Positions 12,445 through 24,779 of a stretch of 64,000 nt of DNA are shown piece by piece (the first letter of the stretch is position 1; each line of letters opens with the position of its first letter). The stretch is from Symsagittifera roscoffensis (lineage: Eukaryota > Xenacoelomorpha > Acoela > Convolutidae). A model generated the notes under the pieces. That model searched no databases and was not told the origin of the DNA. It saw only the letters and a list, made by a program, of their open reading frames with translations. The DNA lies in assembly GCF_963678635.1 (NCBI RefSeq), contig NC_087065.1:64668553-64732552 (forward strand), written 5' to 3'. A program made the position numbers and the translations under genes.

Positions 12445-12878
12445 AATTGATCAAGCTATAAAATAGTTCAACTTTGATGTTCTAACAAGCTTAACTTTAT
12501 ACAGAAAAAGTTATACTATTTTTTCGACTGACTGATCTTTTTGTATTCGATCTTTTTTGATACTAGTTTTGATACTTCTGAAAAATGGTCTAGAAAAGAA
12601 ACAATTTTTCTTCAATAATTTTCTGGTTTGGCTCAATATCTTCTGAAATTCAGTTGGGATGTCATCTTACAAATAGAGCCCCATGAAAAATCTGTAAGTG
12701 CCTACGATTTTTCCTACTACAAAAAAAATTGAAACTACTGGTAACTGTTGAAATTTTCTTTGTTTAGGTTTGGATATATGGTATTATAGTTTCGTACAAA
12801 TAAGTTTTTTGTTTTTGAAAAATTTTTGGTTATCTTCCACTGATTTTGCACAATCTTTTACTTTGAAATTTCTTTTGT
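12445..12878. other. AT-rich spacer
   Basis: No feature recognised; the sequence is T-rich with short A-tracts. Confidence 0.35.
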
Positions 12879-13494
12879 GTTCAGACTTTCGTAACGAAAG
12901 TAACAGAATATTTGTGCTCGGGGTGGGTTTGTTTTTCTTCAACAACTTTCGACTTTTTAGCTAGCCATTTTTGACGGAATTTTTAAAAAACATTCGAAAA
13001 GTATTGTTGTCCTGAGCTCAAATTTGAAAAGATGTTTCACCTGCACCTGATTTTTAAAAAGTTACGAGGGTTTGCAGATTGCCAATCTGGCCAATTTGGA
13101 ACAATTAACGCGCGATATATTTCGCACTTTTAACGCGTAAGCGGTGATTTATTCCGTTCTAGTAATCCTTCCAAATTGGTTGAAATAAGCTTATTTGCCA
13201 TAATTGATTGTTATTAGCGGCGAAATCTATTCTTTCGTTCTTTTTATGGCGTGTGAGGAGACGATTTTCAAAAAAAAAGTTCAAAAGTTTTAAAAAAAGA
13301 TCATTTTTCGTTAAGTTATGGGGGTTTAAAGATTGGTATTTTGGCCAATTTGCAACAATTAAGGCGCGATTTATTTTGCACTTTTAACGCGTGAGCGGAG
13401 AATTAAACCGTCTTAGAAATCGTTATTTTTTGCTTCATAGACCTTAAAATCCATAGGAACATTCAGGGCTTTGCCCTGATGCAAGCATTCTTGT
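12879..13494 (+). mobile_element. Helentron-associated-like element, copy 2
   Basis: The left end is GTTCAGACTTTCGTAACGAA, containing a small hairpin, then ATATTTGTGCTCGGGGTGGG. The interior carries both AACGCG blocks, and the block from TTCGTTAAGTTATG to AACGCGTGAGCGGAG is repeated, making the copy longer. The right end has the CAGGGCTTTGCCCTG hairpin and the tail TTCTTGTT. Confidence 0.75.
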
Positions 13495-14124
13495 TGTTTT
13501 CTTTTCAATAGCACATCGTTTTCAGCTCCTACCTATTTGAATTTGTAGATTATTGACTGTTTAAAGGGCGAAATCATTTTCATTTATTTCAGTCCTGATA
13601 TTTTTTTCTCGTAACTTTTTGGAAAAAAGTCATATGTCATGCTCAATTTTAAATTTTTGATTTTTTGGCCTGACTGTTTATTTATCTGGCCTGATTTAAA
13701 GTTTTTTTGTTACGAATAAAACACTCCACATTGGAACAGGAAAAATGTAAAAGTCTCAAAACGAGTGAATGATTTTCAGTTTGAAAAATAGAATTTTGTT
13801 ATCTTAACTTTTCAAAGTTTTAACGAGCTTTAAGATTTCATATCTTTCAGAAGTTGAATGTTCAAAAACGTTCAAAAGTTTCCAATCAATTTTTTTTTCA
13901 ATTTTGTTGAGCTCCTTCTTCACGCTTCCAGCATCATTTGGGCTACGTTCAGATTAGTGCGAGTTTCGTCCACGAGGAAGCCAATTTCTTGGAGAATGAA
14001 GAAAAACTATTGTGATGTTCCAAACTAAAACCTTTGCAGCGTTGATTCGAGCTGCATGAATCTTCAAGGAACATATTTTTGAAAGAACGGATAGGTTACG
14101 TTCCCGGGTTGACGTCCATAAAAG
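13495..14124. other. AT-rich sequence, unassigned
   Basis: A short minus-strand frame overlaps it, with no recognisable domain. No repeat ends are visible. Confidence 0.3.
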
Positions 14125-15145
14125 AAAAATGCTTGTCATACAATTTCATATATGGCGACTATGGAAAAAAGAGATTTAAAACCTGTATTAAACGTTTTTA
14201 GAGAAATACTTCTATTCTATTTCCATCTTTTGAATCTTTCTGCTCAATAAAAACATGATTTTAATTTTGGTCAAAAAAATGCTTATCATAATAGTTTCAT
14301 ATATGAAAACTGTATGATAAGCATTTTGCTATAGAAAAAGTAAAATCTTCAAAATTAACTTAACGATGTTTCTGGATGATGTTACATGAGTTTAAAATAA
14401 ATTTTATTGAAAGCATGCCTTTGACTGTCAAAAACATGATTTTAATTTTGGTCAAAAAAATGCTTGTCATATAAATTTCATATATGAAAATTGTACGATA
14501 TGCATTTTTTCATAAGCAAAAACACAAAATTGAGGTAAAAAATTTGACTTTTTGTGTTTATAACGTAGTCCAGGTTGAGTTTTTCACCCGAAAAATTCAA
14601 AAATCACAAAAAAGTGTTTTTTTTTTTGTGAACAAAATTATTATTATTTTTTTTTCATTTGCTAAGACAAAAATAAATTTGTACTAAAAACAGGCCTTTT
14701 TTTGTTCTAAAAACTACCCAAATTTCCTAACCAAAAATTATCTAGCCATATTCAAAAAGTTACATTTTTGGTATATAATTCCATGTCAAAATGTAAAATT
14801 TAACGTAGGTGGCAAAAATCACCAAATGCAATTTATCTGCGTGGTAACTGCCAGTTACACTCTGGGTTTTCTTATGACAAAAAGTCCAGAGTTAGTGTTT
14901 CGGATGAAACACAAAATTTCAAAATGAATATTTGTTAGTATTTTCATTTATGGAAGAAGTGCTTGTCATACAATATCATAGTATGAAAAAAATGCCGATC
15001 ATAATATTTCATAGTATGGAAAAAATGCTTATCATGCTATTTTCTTAGTATTTTTTTGGTCTATGAAATAGTGTGAAATAGTACGATAATCATTTTTTTC
15101 ATAAATTGAAATAGGATGATAAGCATTTTTTGTCAACCCGGGGGT
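14125..15145. repeat. Cluster of hairpin repeats built on AATGCTTATCATA
   Basis: At least five palindromic or half-palindromic copies occur. The best is 14277-14327: AAAATGCTTATCATA mirrored by TATGATAAGCATTTT around TTTCATATATGAAA. Others are at 14130-14160, 14457-14510, 14955-15040 and 15065-15130. A 35-bp lead (aaaacatgattttaattttg...) precedes two of them 181 bp apart. There is no coding sequence. Confidence 0.7.
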
Positions 15146-15811
15146 TTTCTGTCCACTAAAAATTATAGGAATGCTTTGATTGAAATATTGCATCGAAGTA
15201 TGCAATTGCAAAGTGAATTGACCTAATTGAAATTTTTTTCGGAAAAAAATTTTGTCATTCGTTTTGTATGCTTTTCCTACTTGCTTTAGGCATTGTATTT
15301 GCAATACTTCTTCTAAATTTTCTTTTTTCTCCTTCTTGTGTACACTCATTTTGTTTGCTGTTTGCCTTAATGTTGTTTTTGCTTTAGTGCAGGAGTAACA
15401 GTTGTTCCAAAAATCATTTTTTGCTTTCTTATAATTGTTGATTACTTGCTGTTGTGATACATTTTGTATTGTAACATTTCAACTGGGAAGTCATTTGGTC
15501 TATTTTAGGCTTTGCAGGTTAAAGTTTTGACAATTATTGTTTAAAAATTTCTTCAGATAAATTTTTTTGTCATTATTTTGATGTGTTCTTTATCTTGGCT
15601 TTTAATTTCATGTTCTTTCCTTCTAAATTTTGTTTTGTGCTTTCTTTTCTTGTGTACAAGAATTTTTTTTTCTAATCGCATTGATAGTTTTTCGCTTTGC
15701 TGCAGAATAATTTTATTTCAAATTTCATTTTCGGTTTGTTATTTTGTTGATTTCTTGCTGTTGTGATATTTCTGGCTAAATCTTTTAAAATTCCAAGATT
15801 AGAGTAAAAAT

Positions 15812-16000
15812 TGTTGCAAGCATTGAGGTATCGTTCGATAAGGTTAAGATTTCAGACCTAAAACTGGGCAGTTATCTTTCACACATACACATGAAAGTGA
15901 AAAAGTTTCACACATTCAAGTTTCCTGCTCGGGATATCACTCCCGATCTTAAAGCTACATAAATTATGCTCAACGTCAGCAAATGCTGAAATATCGACCT
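15812..16000 (-). repeat. 3' LTR remnant of the Gypsy-type element
   Basis: It shares diverged blocks in the same orientation with 23630-23795. One is ATCGTTCGATAAGGTTAAG (against ATCATTCGATAAGATTAAG). Another is GTTTCACACATTCAAG (against GTTTCACAACTTCAGG). CCCGATCTTAAAGCTACAT and the AATGCTGAAATA block also match. Limits are approximate. Confidence 0.6.
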
Positions 16001-16191
16001 CCCCAATTACGAATGTAATTTTAGTACCTTGTGTAACAGGAAGTAATCAACTGAATATTTCACAGTACAAATGAACAACAAGGTAAAATGGTTCAAAACT
16101 TTTCAGAGTTTGGGGTGTATTTTTCCTAAATACTTTTTTCTCATTCTATGTGTTGAGAGTTCTCGATCTCACCTGCCGATATGGAACAAAG

Positions 16192-18450
16192 TTAATCAGG
16201 AAGGAATGTTTGCTTAGAATTTCTTCTACAGTTTAATTGCATGTCTGACCGGACTGCCAAAAATTGGCTATGGCATCCTTTAAATTTTGATGACGCGGAT
16301 ACCTTGTCCTTTTGATCTGGCGATTTGAACGGTAAATTGGGAGTTGATTTCGGAAAAGAAAAAAGAACAGTCATTTTTCCGTTCACTAGAGATGGTCGAC
16401 TGATCTTCCTCAGATGTGATCGAAATAAGCTTTTCTGTTTTTTTCCTGAGTGACTGTTGATGAAATTTTCCTGAGTGACTGTTGATGAAATTACAATGAC
16501 AGTCATGGGGCATCGGTGGCTTGATGCATGTTATTTGGAGCAATCTTCCTGAATCTTGCCTTAAATGACTCTGGAGTGACAACTTAGTTGAATATTTTGG
16601 GCCGTTTAGCCTTCGAAATTACTGCCAAAGCCCACCTTGATGGAGAATTTCATGGTGGAAAAAATTCTTTGTTTTAGAATAAAGATGTTGATTGATTTGT
16701 TTTTTGTTAGGAGCCTTTCCGCCTGTGAACTTTCTTGAGAAGAATAAGTTATCTGAAATTTTACAGTTATTAGTGGACATTAACTTAGAGGTAATATTGC
16801 TTTTTCTGATTGCTTTTGTCTTCGATTTGAACAGTTTTTGATTAAAGCTTCGAGGTACTTTTTCTTTTAATATTTTGAACACCGAGTTTCGCGGTCTGCG
16901 GTTGAGAATATTTCTGAAAGTTTTAACCCGATTAGGTTCCGATAATAAAATATCTTCTAATTTACTTGACGTTTTCACATTGGCTAGGGGAAGTCGGGTT
17001 CGACCAAACAGTATAGTGTGCCCCAAGTGAAAGCAGGAAAGCAGCCAATTGTTTTTTTCTCGCCAGCATCCTCAAGACCAGATCTCTTTCATCTTTTGAA
17101 AAGTTTTTTTGTAACATCCATTCGTTGACCAACTTAGCGAGCTGTTCCAATGCTTCCTACTGCTGTTTTTCTGCTATTGACCAAAACTTGACGCAAACCT
17201 TGCACTCACATCTCTGCTCATCTCTCCTTTAAAAATAAACTTGGCAATGGTGTGGCTGTCTCACGGTCCCTTTTGTCCGTCCGCTGATACTGTATCTCTG
17301 GTTAGACTCTCCTTATCCAAATTAGTTTCTAAGGTAATGTTTTTCACCGTTAAAGACCAAGCCGTGTTTTGATTTTTTAACCCAACTAGTTTAAACGATG
17401 AGGCATTAATCACTGAAACCTTGTTTAATCTCATGTCCTTATTTATAAATTCAGGAGTGTCTTAAAAGTCCGATGCGTTTGTTGCTTGCCGCATAACTTT
17501 CCCTTTACATTCTAAGGTTTAAATGGTTCTTTTCGAACAAACCCCAACCTCTGAGGCAACCTTTCGGGCAAAACATGTGTTTGATATCTATTTCTTTGCA
17601 GAATCGAAAATTCTATATTTTCTGATATCGCATTGCCTCTTGATTGCTTTAATTTTATGAGTGAAATTAGTTGCGATGTATGAGGATAGTTGTTTTTATT
17701 AACATAAAGGACAGATGTTTTGAAAATTGGTCGGTTGCGGCCAGCTTAACCACCGAATTTCTTTTTCCATCCAAAACTGGACCCACCTAATCTAGTTGTA
17801 AGTCTTCATTTTCTGATATAAGGCTTCAAAGCGGTGTGGATGAATTGAAAACGCTATGAAATTTAGGGGTCTTTTTGAAGTTTGTGCATTAGATACAGTC
17901 ATTGCATGTGTTCGTGGTGTCCCTGGATATCTTGGGCCACCTGAAGTATTGCGCCCGGAAGAAGATAGCTTTTTGCCCAGGATGAGACGCATGAAGTCTG
18001 GATAGCGCTACCCGTTTTTAGCATTAATGGCCAATTATATGTATATCAATCACAATGCATCCTTTTGTAATTGCGAGTTCAAGAATATTATTATGAATGG
18101 GTCAAATCAGCAAAATCTTTCAAGGTCCTTGCTGTTTACTGCACATCGCATTAGTTTCAGAGTGAGATCCTCTGAAATCGATGCAGCCAGTACCTATGAT
18201 GAGTCAAGAATGCCGGTTAGATGAAGCATTTTTTTGGATAAATAATGACTTTCAGATCGTCGAAGTCTTCAGGAGTTGGTGTCGTTTCACGTATTTTGAT
18301 AGTCTGAAGGTGGCTAGGGCAGTTGCGTACATTTGAAAGAAACAAACTGTTTTCGTCTGAACAGGTACGCTCTGTGGGCGCCTGTCGCTTGATATTCTCC
18401 TTCGTGGCTGGACCGACCGAAAGCGAAGTTCGATAGGAGGGCCGGCTCAA
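16192..18450 (-). pseudogene. Gypsy-type integrase with downstream tail, broken
   Basis: Near 17990-17880 a zinc-binding region reads RLHASHPGQKAIFF and then WPKISRDTTNTCNDC, the HHCC arrangement of retroelement integrases. VKLAATDQFSKHLSFM near 17730 matches the region around the first catalytic Asp. VLPERLPQRLGF follows in the core. EQLAKLVNEWML (from about 17150) and, in a shifted frame, LGHTILFGRTRLPL match the end of the core, where family members have SPxxLLFGRxxR. A basic tail of about 100 residues follows. A 22-bp direct duplication lies at about 16443-16490. There are many stops; it is a dead copy. Confidence 0.75.
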
Positions 18451-19379
18451 TTAAAACCGTTTGAAACTTTCAGGCGAAAAGGCCGCAGACTTTTTGGTTA
18501 AAAATTTTTCCCGAAAAAATTATAAGTTGGGTATCAACCAGAATAGATTTGGGTCCAGAAAGAGTCTGACAGTTTAGCCTCTTAGCTGATATATTTTTTT
18601 GTGGATAAAGGGTCGGTTGTTTTGGTCGTGGTCGTCTTCATGAAAAGACGCGTTTTTTAAATGAAAACAAGTTTTCTGATCTGATTTCTCAAAAATGCAG
18701 TGCATAATTTGATGCCCTATAGTGGAACAAGAAGCAAACAATTGTTTAATTTTAATTTTTTGAGCTTGAAAGCGGATTTTTAGCGCCCTCTTGAGCATTT
18801 GAGCAAATTTTGGTGCTGCAAAGAGTTGGTTTTAGTTTGTTAAAAAAACTTTTGTTGCCCTCATGTAAAAAACTACTTAGAAAACTGTTGAATTTACTAG
18901 ATAAAACTTGTCGCCCTTTTTTAATATTGTACATAAAATTAAAATGAATTGAAATTGGCTAAGACAAGCGGCTAAAAATCCTGCAACAGCTTGCAAACAA
19001 ATGCTAGAAAGAGATAGTGAATGTGATTGCCTAAGACTCAGATTTCAGGTTCCGAAAGTAAGGCCAAATACTTTCCGATTAGGACCGAGTGAAAAGGAGC
19101 AAAAAACGAATAAAACGGGTGAACTGGCCGTCCTTCTGAAAATAAATTGAGAAAAAAGATGGTACTGACAAAATTAACCGGTTTTTTGCGTTTTTTACCT
19201 TTATTACTCGGAATGTGCAAGTTTATCTACAGTGTCACAGCATATAGTGTCTATAGTGTCTGTTTTGATCTCACTATAACGTGTTTTTTATCGTACAAGA
19301 AAGGTTGGGTTGCTTAACAAGAAGTGTTTTTGGATAAGTAGTCCACAAAACCCTAATAGAAACCCAAATTAAGATTTAT

Positions 19380-19751
19380 TTTAAAACCAAAAAACTAAAG
19401 TTTATCGGCCATCTAGTGAACCTCTATTGACAGGGTTGATTGCCTCATTGATTTTGTAGAACTACAAAAATAGTTTTGTGGTCGGTCGCAATTTCAACAC
19501 GGTTTCCGATAAAGTAACTTCTAAAATGCTCACATGACACGCCATCGCTGAAAATTCGACCTCAATTGTACTGTAATTTTTTTAGCCATTGAAAAATCTT
19601 TGATTCCTCGTTCAAGAGCAGCCTTTAATAGGCTTTGACTAGAGTCGCATTGGATTCTTTGGACAATGTTTTGGAATTGTAGTGGTACAATATGAAGATA
19701 CCAGATTTTTAATTCAGGCTGTCTCAAAAACTGATTCCCGCGACCCCACAA
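19380..19751 (-). pseudogene. Gypsy-type RNase H domain, broken
   Basis: IQCDSSQSLLKAALERGIKD (about 19655-19595) matches the CDASxxGxGAxLxQ start of the domain. In another frame EHFRSYFIGNRVEIATDHK (about 19530-19470) matches the FxxYLxGxxFxxxTDHK motif. RFTRWPINFSF follows. In the family this domain removes template RNA after reverse transcription. It is interrupted by frameshifts and stops. Confidence 0.75.
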
Positions 19752-19759
19752 AAATTTAG

Positions 19760-20460
19760 CTCATTTTCGCGTTTTAATGAAAGGCAAAAGTTATCTCTGG
19801 GGGTTTGGTAGGAAGTTCTCTGAATGGTTCAAATCTCCCAAAAAGACCTGATGTGTTTAAGGTTTGGGATTTTTTGGGGTCGAGCACTGCCTGGGTCTAT
19901 AGCCGTCATTATCGATGTCAAAATCTAGCCATGGTCTTCTCTCTACTGAAAAATTCCGTTCTGAAAACTTAATCTTTTGAGAAAATAATTTTTGAAAGCA
20001 GGGCGAACCAATTTCCGGGAAAAACCCAGAATCGAATATACGGTTGTGTTGTGTTCTAAGAAGGAAAAAGGAACCATTCGAAACAATGAAACTGTCAGCC
20101 TAAAGTAGACTAATTTTTCAAAGAATGTTGTTTATGCTTTTTGAATCTTTGTCGGCATATTGCCGAAGCTTCAAATTTTTGTTTTAAAGCGATAATTCTT
20201 ATTCAATTTGCGACAGATTGTGTTGAAGTTTGAAAAACACCGGCAGTTTTGCTGAGTTGTTGCTGACTAAAAGTGTAAGCAAGATCTAGGGACGTAAGCC
20301 AATTTTTCCTTTTTCCCGAGTTGAAATTTCGCGTGGCGATGTTCAATTATTCTACGAGGTAGAGCACAAGGTACTATGTTTGGAATTTTTTTGCTTTATT
20401 CGGTTTTGCATGCATAGTTAGGTTAACAGTGCTATATTCTGGGTTGGATGACTACTGGGT
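19760..20460 (-). pseudogene. Gypsy-type reverse transcriptase domain, broken
   Basis: Near 20290 LDLAYTFSQQQLSKTAGVF matches the LDLxxAYxQ motif. In other frames upstream, VNLTMHAKPNKAKKFQT matches the family's approach to the domain. Near 19860-19800 STPKNPK and then IRSFW / FLGDLNH pieces match the thumb (SFLGxxNYYRxFI). The YxDD box is not readable. The domain starts directly beside the tandem array. Confidence 0.65.
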
Positions 20461-20512
20461 CATTAAATTGGTCGCTGCTGCCTTCTTTAGTTTGACTATG
20501 TTACAATTTTTT

Positions 20513-22207
20513 TATCAGTTTCTTGACTTCATGGCCCACCTTCTGCTGAATGTGAAAGGATACTCGACGGCTTTTTTTTCTGAAAAGGGATAGAAGATTC
20601 CTAAAAGACGGAGTGTGTACTCTATGGTTTTTTTTATCAGTTTCTTGACTTCATGGCCCACCTTCTGCTGAATGTGAAAAGATACGCGACGGCTTTTTTT
20701 TCTGAAAAGGGATAGAAGCTTCCTAAAAGACGGAGTGTGTACTCTATGGTTTTTTTATCAGTTTCTTGACTTCATGGCCCACCTTCTGCTGAATGTGAAA
20801 GGATACGCGACGGCTTTTTTTTCTGAAAAGGGATAGAAGCTTCCTAAAAGACGGAGTGTGTACTCTATGGTTTTTTTATCAGTTTCTTGACGTCATGGCC
20901 CACCTTCTGCTGAATGTGAAAGGATACTCGACGGCTTTTTTTTCTGAAAAGGGATAGAAGATTCCTAAAAGACGGAGTGTGTACTCTATGGTTTTTTTAT
21001 CAGTTTCTTGACTTCATGGCCCACCTTCTGCTGAATGTGAAAGGATACGCGACGGCTTTTTTTTCTGAAAAGGGATAGAAGATTCCTAAAAGACGGAGTG
21101 TGTACTCTATGGTTTTTTTATCAGTTTCTTGACTTCATGGCCCACCTTCTGCTGAATGTGAAAGGATACGCGACGGCTTTTTTTTCTGAAAAGGGATAGA
21201 AGCTTCCTAAAAGACGGAGTGTGTACTCTATGGTTTTTTTATCAGTTTCTTGACTTCATGGCCCACCTTCTGCTGAATGTGAAAGGATACGCGACGGCTT
21301 TTTTTTCTGAAAAGGGATAGAAGATTCCTAAAAGACGGAGTGTGTACTCTATGGTTTTTTTATCAGTTTCTTGACTTCATGGCCCACCTTCTGCTGAATG
21401 TGAAAGGATACGCGACGGCTTTTTTTTCTGAAAAGGGATAGAAGCTTCCTAAAAGACGGAGTGTGTACTCTATGGTTTTTTTATCAGTTTCTTGACTTCA
21501 TGGCCCACCTTCTGCTGAATGTGAAAGGATACGCGACGGCTTTTTTTTTTCTGAAAAGGGATAGAAGATTCCTAAAAGACGGAGTGTGTACTCTATGGTT
21601 TTTTTATCAGTTTCTTGACTTCATGGCCCACCTTCTGCTGAATGTGAAAGGATACGCGACGGCTTTTTTTTCTGAAAAGGGATAGAAGCTTCCTAAAAGA
21701 CGGAGTGTGTACTCTATGGTTTTTTATCAGTTTCTTGACTTCATGGCCCACCTTCTGCTGAATGTGAAAGGATACGCGACGGCTTTTTTTTCTGAAAAGG
21801 GATAGAAGATTCCTAAAAGACGGAGTGTGTACTCTATGGTTTTTTTATCAGTTTCTTGACTTCATGGCCCACCTTCTGCTGAATGTGAAAGGATACGCGA
21901 CGGCTTTTTTTTCTGAAAAGGGATAGAAGATTCCTAAAAGACGGAGTGTGTACTCTATGGTTTTTTTATCAGTTTCTTGACTTCATGGCCCACCTTCTGC
22001 TGAATGTGAAAGGATACGCGACGGCTTTTTTTTCTGAAAAGGGATAGAAGATTCCTAAAAGACGGAGTGTGTACTCTATGGTTTTTTTATCAGTTTCTTG
22101 ACTTCATGGCCCACCTTCTGCTGAATGTGAAAGGATACGCGACGGCTTTTTTTCTGAGAAGGGATAGAAGCTTCCTAAAAGACGGAGTGTGTACTCTATG
22201 GTTTTTT
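20513..22207. repeat. Tandem array: 14 copies of a 121-bp unit
   Basis: The phrase TATCAGTTTCTTGACTTCAT recurs at 20513, 20635, 20756, 20877, 20998, 21119, 21240, 21361, 21482, 21605, 21725, 21846, 21967 and 22088. The spacing is 120-123 bp. Copies are almost identical, differing in T-run length and in GAAGCTTCC versus GAAGATTCC. 121 is not a multiple of 3, so no repeated protein is encoded and the open frames inside are artefacts. Confidence 0.95.
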
Positions 22208-22606
22208 CATCTGTGATAAGACAAATGTCGTACAGAAAATTTTTTTGTTGTTGTTTCATGAATTCGGTCGATATTTGACTCAGAAAAGAGAACAATTTGT
22301 AATTCCCGATTTGAGTAAAATAGTGGCTGTACGTTTACTGAAAAAAGGAGGCTGGCTAAGGTGTGATTTAAAGTACTTTACTTTTTCTGTGGTTGAGTTG
22401 ATGACGATGATCTCTATTTTCCTTTTGCGTTCGATTTAGGAAAAAGCGAGGATCTAGTGTAATGCAAATGTTACTCGATTGCGATTGATTCTGAAATCAT
22501 TTAAAACTTCGAGCACTGATTAGCTATCTGAAGTAATGGAAATGCAGTCCTTCTCTGCAGTGGCTTTTGATACTTCACTGATAATGACGTCATATCCTTT
22601 TGAGTT

Positions 22607-22648
22607 GCAAACAGTTGGAAAGTGGTCCTGCTCGCCACATTGTTTGAA
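22607..22648 (-). pseudogene. Gag nucleocapsid zinc knuckle remnant
   Basis: The minus strand reads CGEQDHFPTVC, an exact C-x4-H-x4-C. The family motif is CCHC; the first Cys, three residues upstream, is Phe here (one base from a Cys codon). In Gag this knuckle binds the element RNA. It lies between the 5' LTR and the reverse transcriptase, as expected. Confidence 0.6.
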
Positions 22649-23629
22649 GATTACGCTTTCTGCTGGTCATACTAATCTGTGAGTTTGGAAAAAATCGTTT
22701 TCAAAAATTAACTAGATATGTAATTTTTGGATAGCAGGATCTTACTCAGAGAGCGGCTCTGAATTTTGTTCTCGCTTTAAGTAGAAAATTTGACGCTTTT
22801 CCAATTTCGAAATTATGGCTAGGTGAAGAAGCTGAATGCTTTGAGCTCACATGTCTTTAAAGGTTTGACCCAGTTGCATATCCCTTTTTTGAAGTGATGC
22901 TTATATTCGCGTATCTTCAGGCAAAATTCTACGATAAATGCATAATTTTCTCTGAAAAAAAATAATAACGTATTTCTGCTTTAAAAAGATCTCTGACAAC
23001 AGTTTAATTGATCGCTATCGGCCATCTACACTGGGCTGCTTATAAGCGTAAGAAACATGATTCGAGACTTTTTTTTCAGAATAAGTGAAACTACCTAAAT
23101 GCATCGCCTTGACTATGTGGGTGTTTTCCTTCTTAAGAACTTCGCAATTTTTTTAAAGCCCGAAAGTCTATCGAAGCTAAATTTACCTGAGAAAAACTAA
23201 GTAGGAAAAAGAATAGTTGTGATTGGGCTCTCTGATCAGTCTAAAAACAGAAAACGTTATGACCAATCTTCGGTCCTTTCTTGCATCTCTCCGCAATTGG
23301 TTCGTTAATCTTACCTTGTTCGGCTTGTTCTTTTTTTATAAGGTTTCCGGTAATAACAGTGGTCGAATTTGATTCACCTTGTTTTCTGGTCTAGGCTGGA
23401 GTCGTAGAATACCTCATCCGCAACTTTGAGATGATTTAGTGTTGCAAGCTCCTCCTAAAGTAACTGCGAGAAAAAATTGTCCGATTGATTTTTCCCAGGT
23501 TGGGTTCGGACAGAAAACAGAAACTCCCATTAAATACGATTTATCATATTCATTTAAAACTGCCAGCTGCGCTATTTTATATGGCTGTGTATGTCTTTTA
23601 GAGTTCAAAATAAAAATAAAGATCGTAAA

Positions 23630-23795
23630 AAAATTGAATTATCATTCGATAAGATTAAGAGTTTAGACATATAAAAGTACAGGTATACACGAGAGACCGA
23701 ATTCAGTTTCACAACTTCAGGTGTCAAGCCCGGATGCCAATCCCGACCTTGATAATACATAAATTCAACCAATCTCAGTTAATGCTAAATAGGAT
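23630..23795 (-). repeat. 5' LTR remnant of the Gypsy-type element
   Basis: Partner of the segment at 15812-16000. The shared blocks are in the same order and direction and bracket the gag-pol remnants. The ends are eroded. Confidence 0.6.
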
Positions 23796-24456
23796 ACGCT
23801 GTACCGTAAAAAAGCTGTTTGTAGCCTTCTCTTGAAAAGAAATATAAGTTAGACAATCTCTTAATTACATTTGAAATTCGAGATGTGGGTTAGTCGCGTC
23901 CATGTTTATCTTCTAAGTTACCTTGATCGATCTGTTGAAGCAAAAAAGGCTGCATAAACGTGTCCGAAGTTTCGTTTGGCTGGTGTTTCTGGCTCACTTG
24001 ATTGTAATGGTGTAATTTTGAAAGTTTAAATAAGCACTGTATCTTTTTTGCAGCTATTGAGTGTTTTTTTTTAAGCAGAACAATTTTTTGAGCAATAGAC
24101 GCAATTAAGAGCCCATGGACATCAGCAATGGACCCCAATTGTCTTTGACCCCGTCAATACCTTTGAGCATAAGTATCAACATAATGAACCTGGAATTTCT
24201 GTTTCGATAATAATTGCCGGGTCGAGGTGCTCGGTTGATGTCTGGATTTTCTCGACCAAAACTTAGTATAATTCCACCGTCTCGCCAAAATTTTGGTATG
24301 TTTCGGTTTTCTCGACCGTAATTTATACATTTCAATATAACTCTATATAATTCTTTAAATAATTTCAATATAAATATCAATAAAGAAACTTTAATCGAGC
24401 CTAAACAGTCTATAGACAACCTTATGCATAAAACCAGAGATACTTATTTAATTGAT

Positions 24457-24526
24457 TGCGACGCGACTACTTCAACTAATTGTTTTGGAAAAAAAGTTTT
24501 GAGTAGTTTTTTTGAATTGAACCATA
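24457..24526 (+). repeat. Direct repeat, copy 1 (about 70 bp)
   Basis: TTGCGACGCGACTACTTCAA and GTTTTGAGTAGTTTTTTTGA are shared in order with 24780-24850. Confidence 0.7.
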
Positions 24527-24779
24527 ATTGATTGCTATTGGTGATTTTTCCTAACTGAACTGGAATTGATCTTTCTTATTAAGTTCAAACTGAAAGATCA
24601 CTTCCCGATTTTTGCTAAAATTAGCTGGTGAAACATGACCTTTAGTCATGGATTCGAGCAACGTTGTGCGGGTGATTTACCATATATATTTGATCTGATT
24701 TGCTACTGGAATTGTCACTCAAATCTCATTAATTCACTCCTTATTAATCAACCGTTTGTCGCTGCAATAACCTTGATAA

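Larger units (their letters stand above)
15812..23800 (-). mobile_element. Decayed Ty3/Gypsy-type LTR retrotransposon carrying a tandem-repeat array
   Basis: Reading down the minus strand, the order is 5' LTR remnant (about 23.6-23.8 kb), gag zinc knuckle, a 1.7-kb tandem array, reverse transcriptase, RNase H, integrase and 3' LTR remnant (about 15.8-16.0 kb). The RT-RNase H-IN order defines the Ty3/Gypsy type. All domains are broken by stops and frameshifts. The LTR pair is diverged, consistent with an old insertion. Exact LTR ends, primer site and target duplication were not resolved. Confidence 0.75.

Noticed and set aside
12879-13494. Classical Helitron
   Set aside because: No TC start or CTRRT end is present; the terminal/subterminal inverted repeat plus hairpin fits the Helentron type better.
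21461-21685. 74-residue open frame with a repeated phrase
   Set aside because: It lies inside the 121-bp tandem array; the unit length is not a multiple of 3, so it is open only because of one 123-bp unit.
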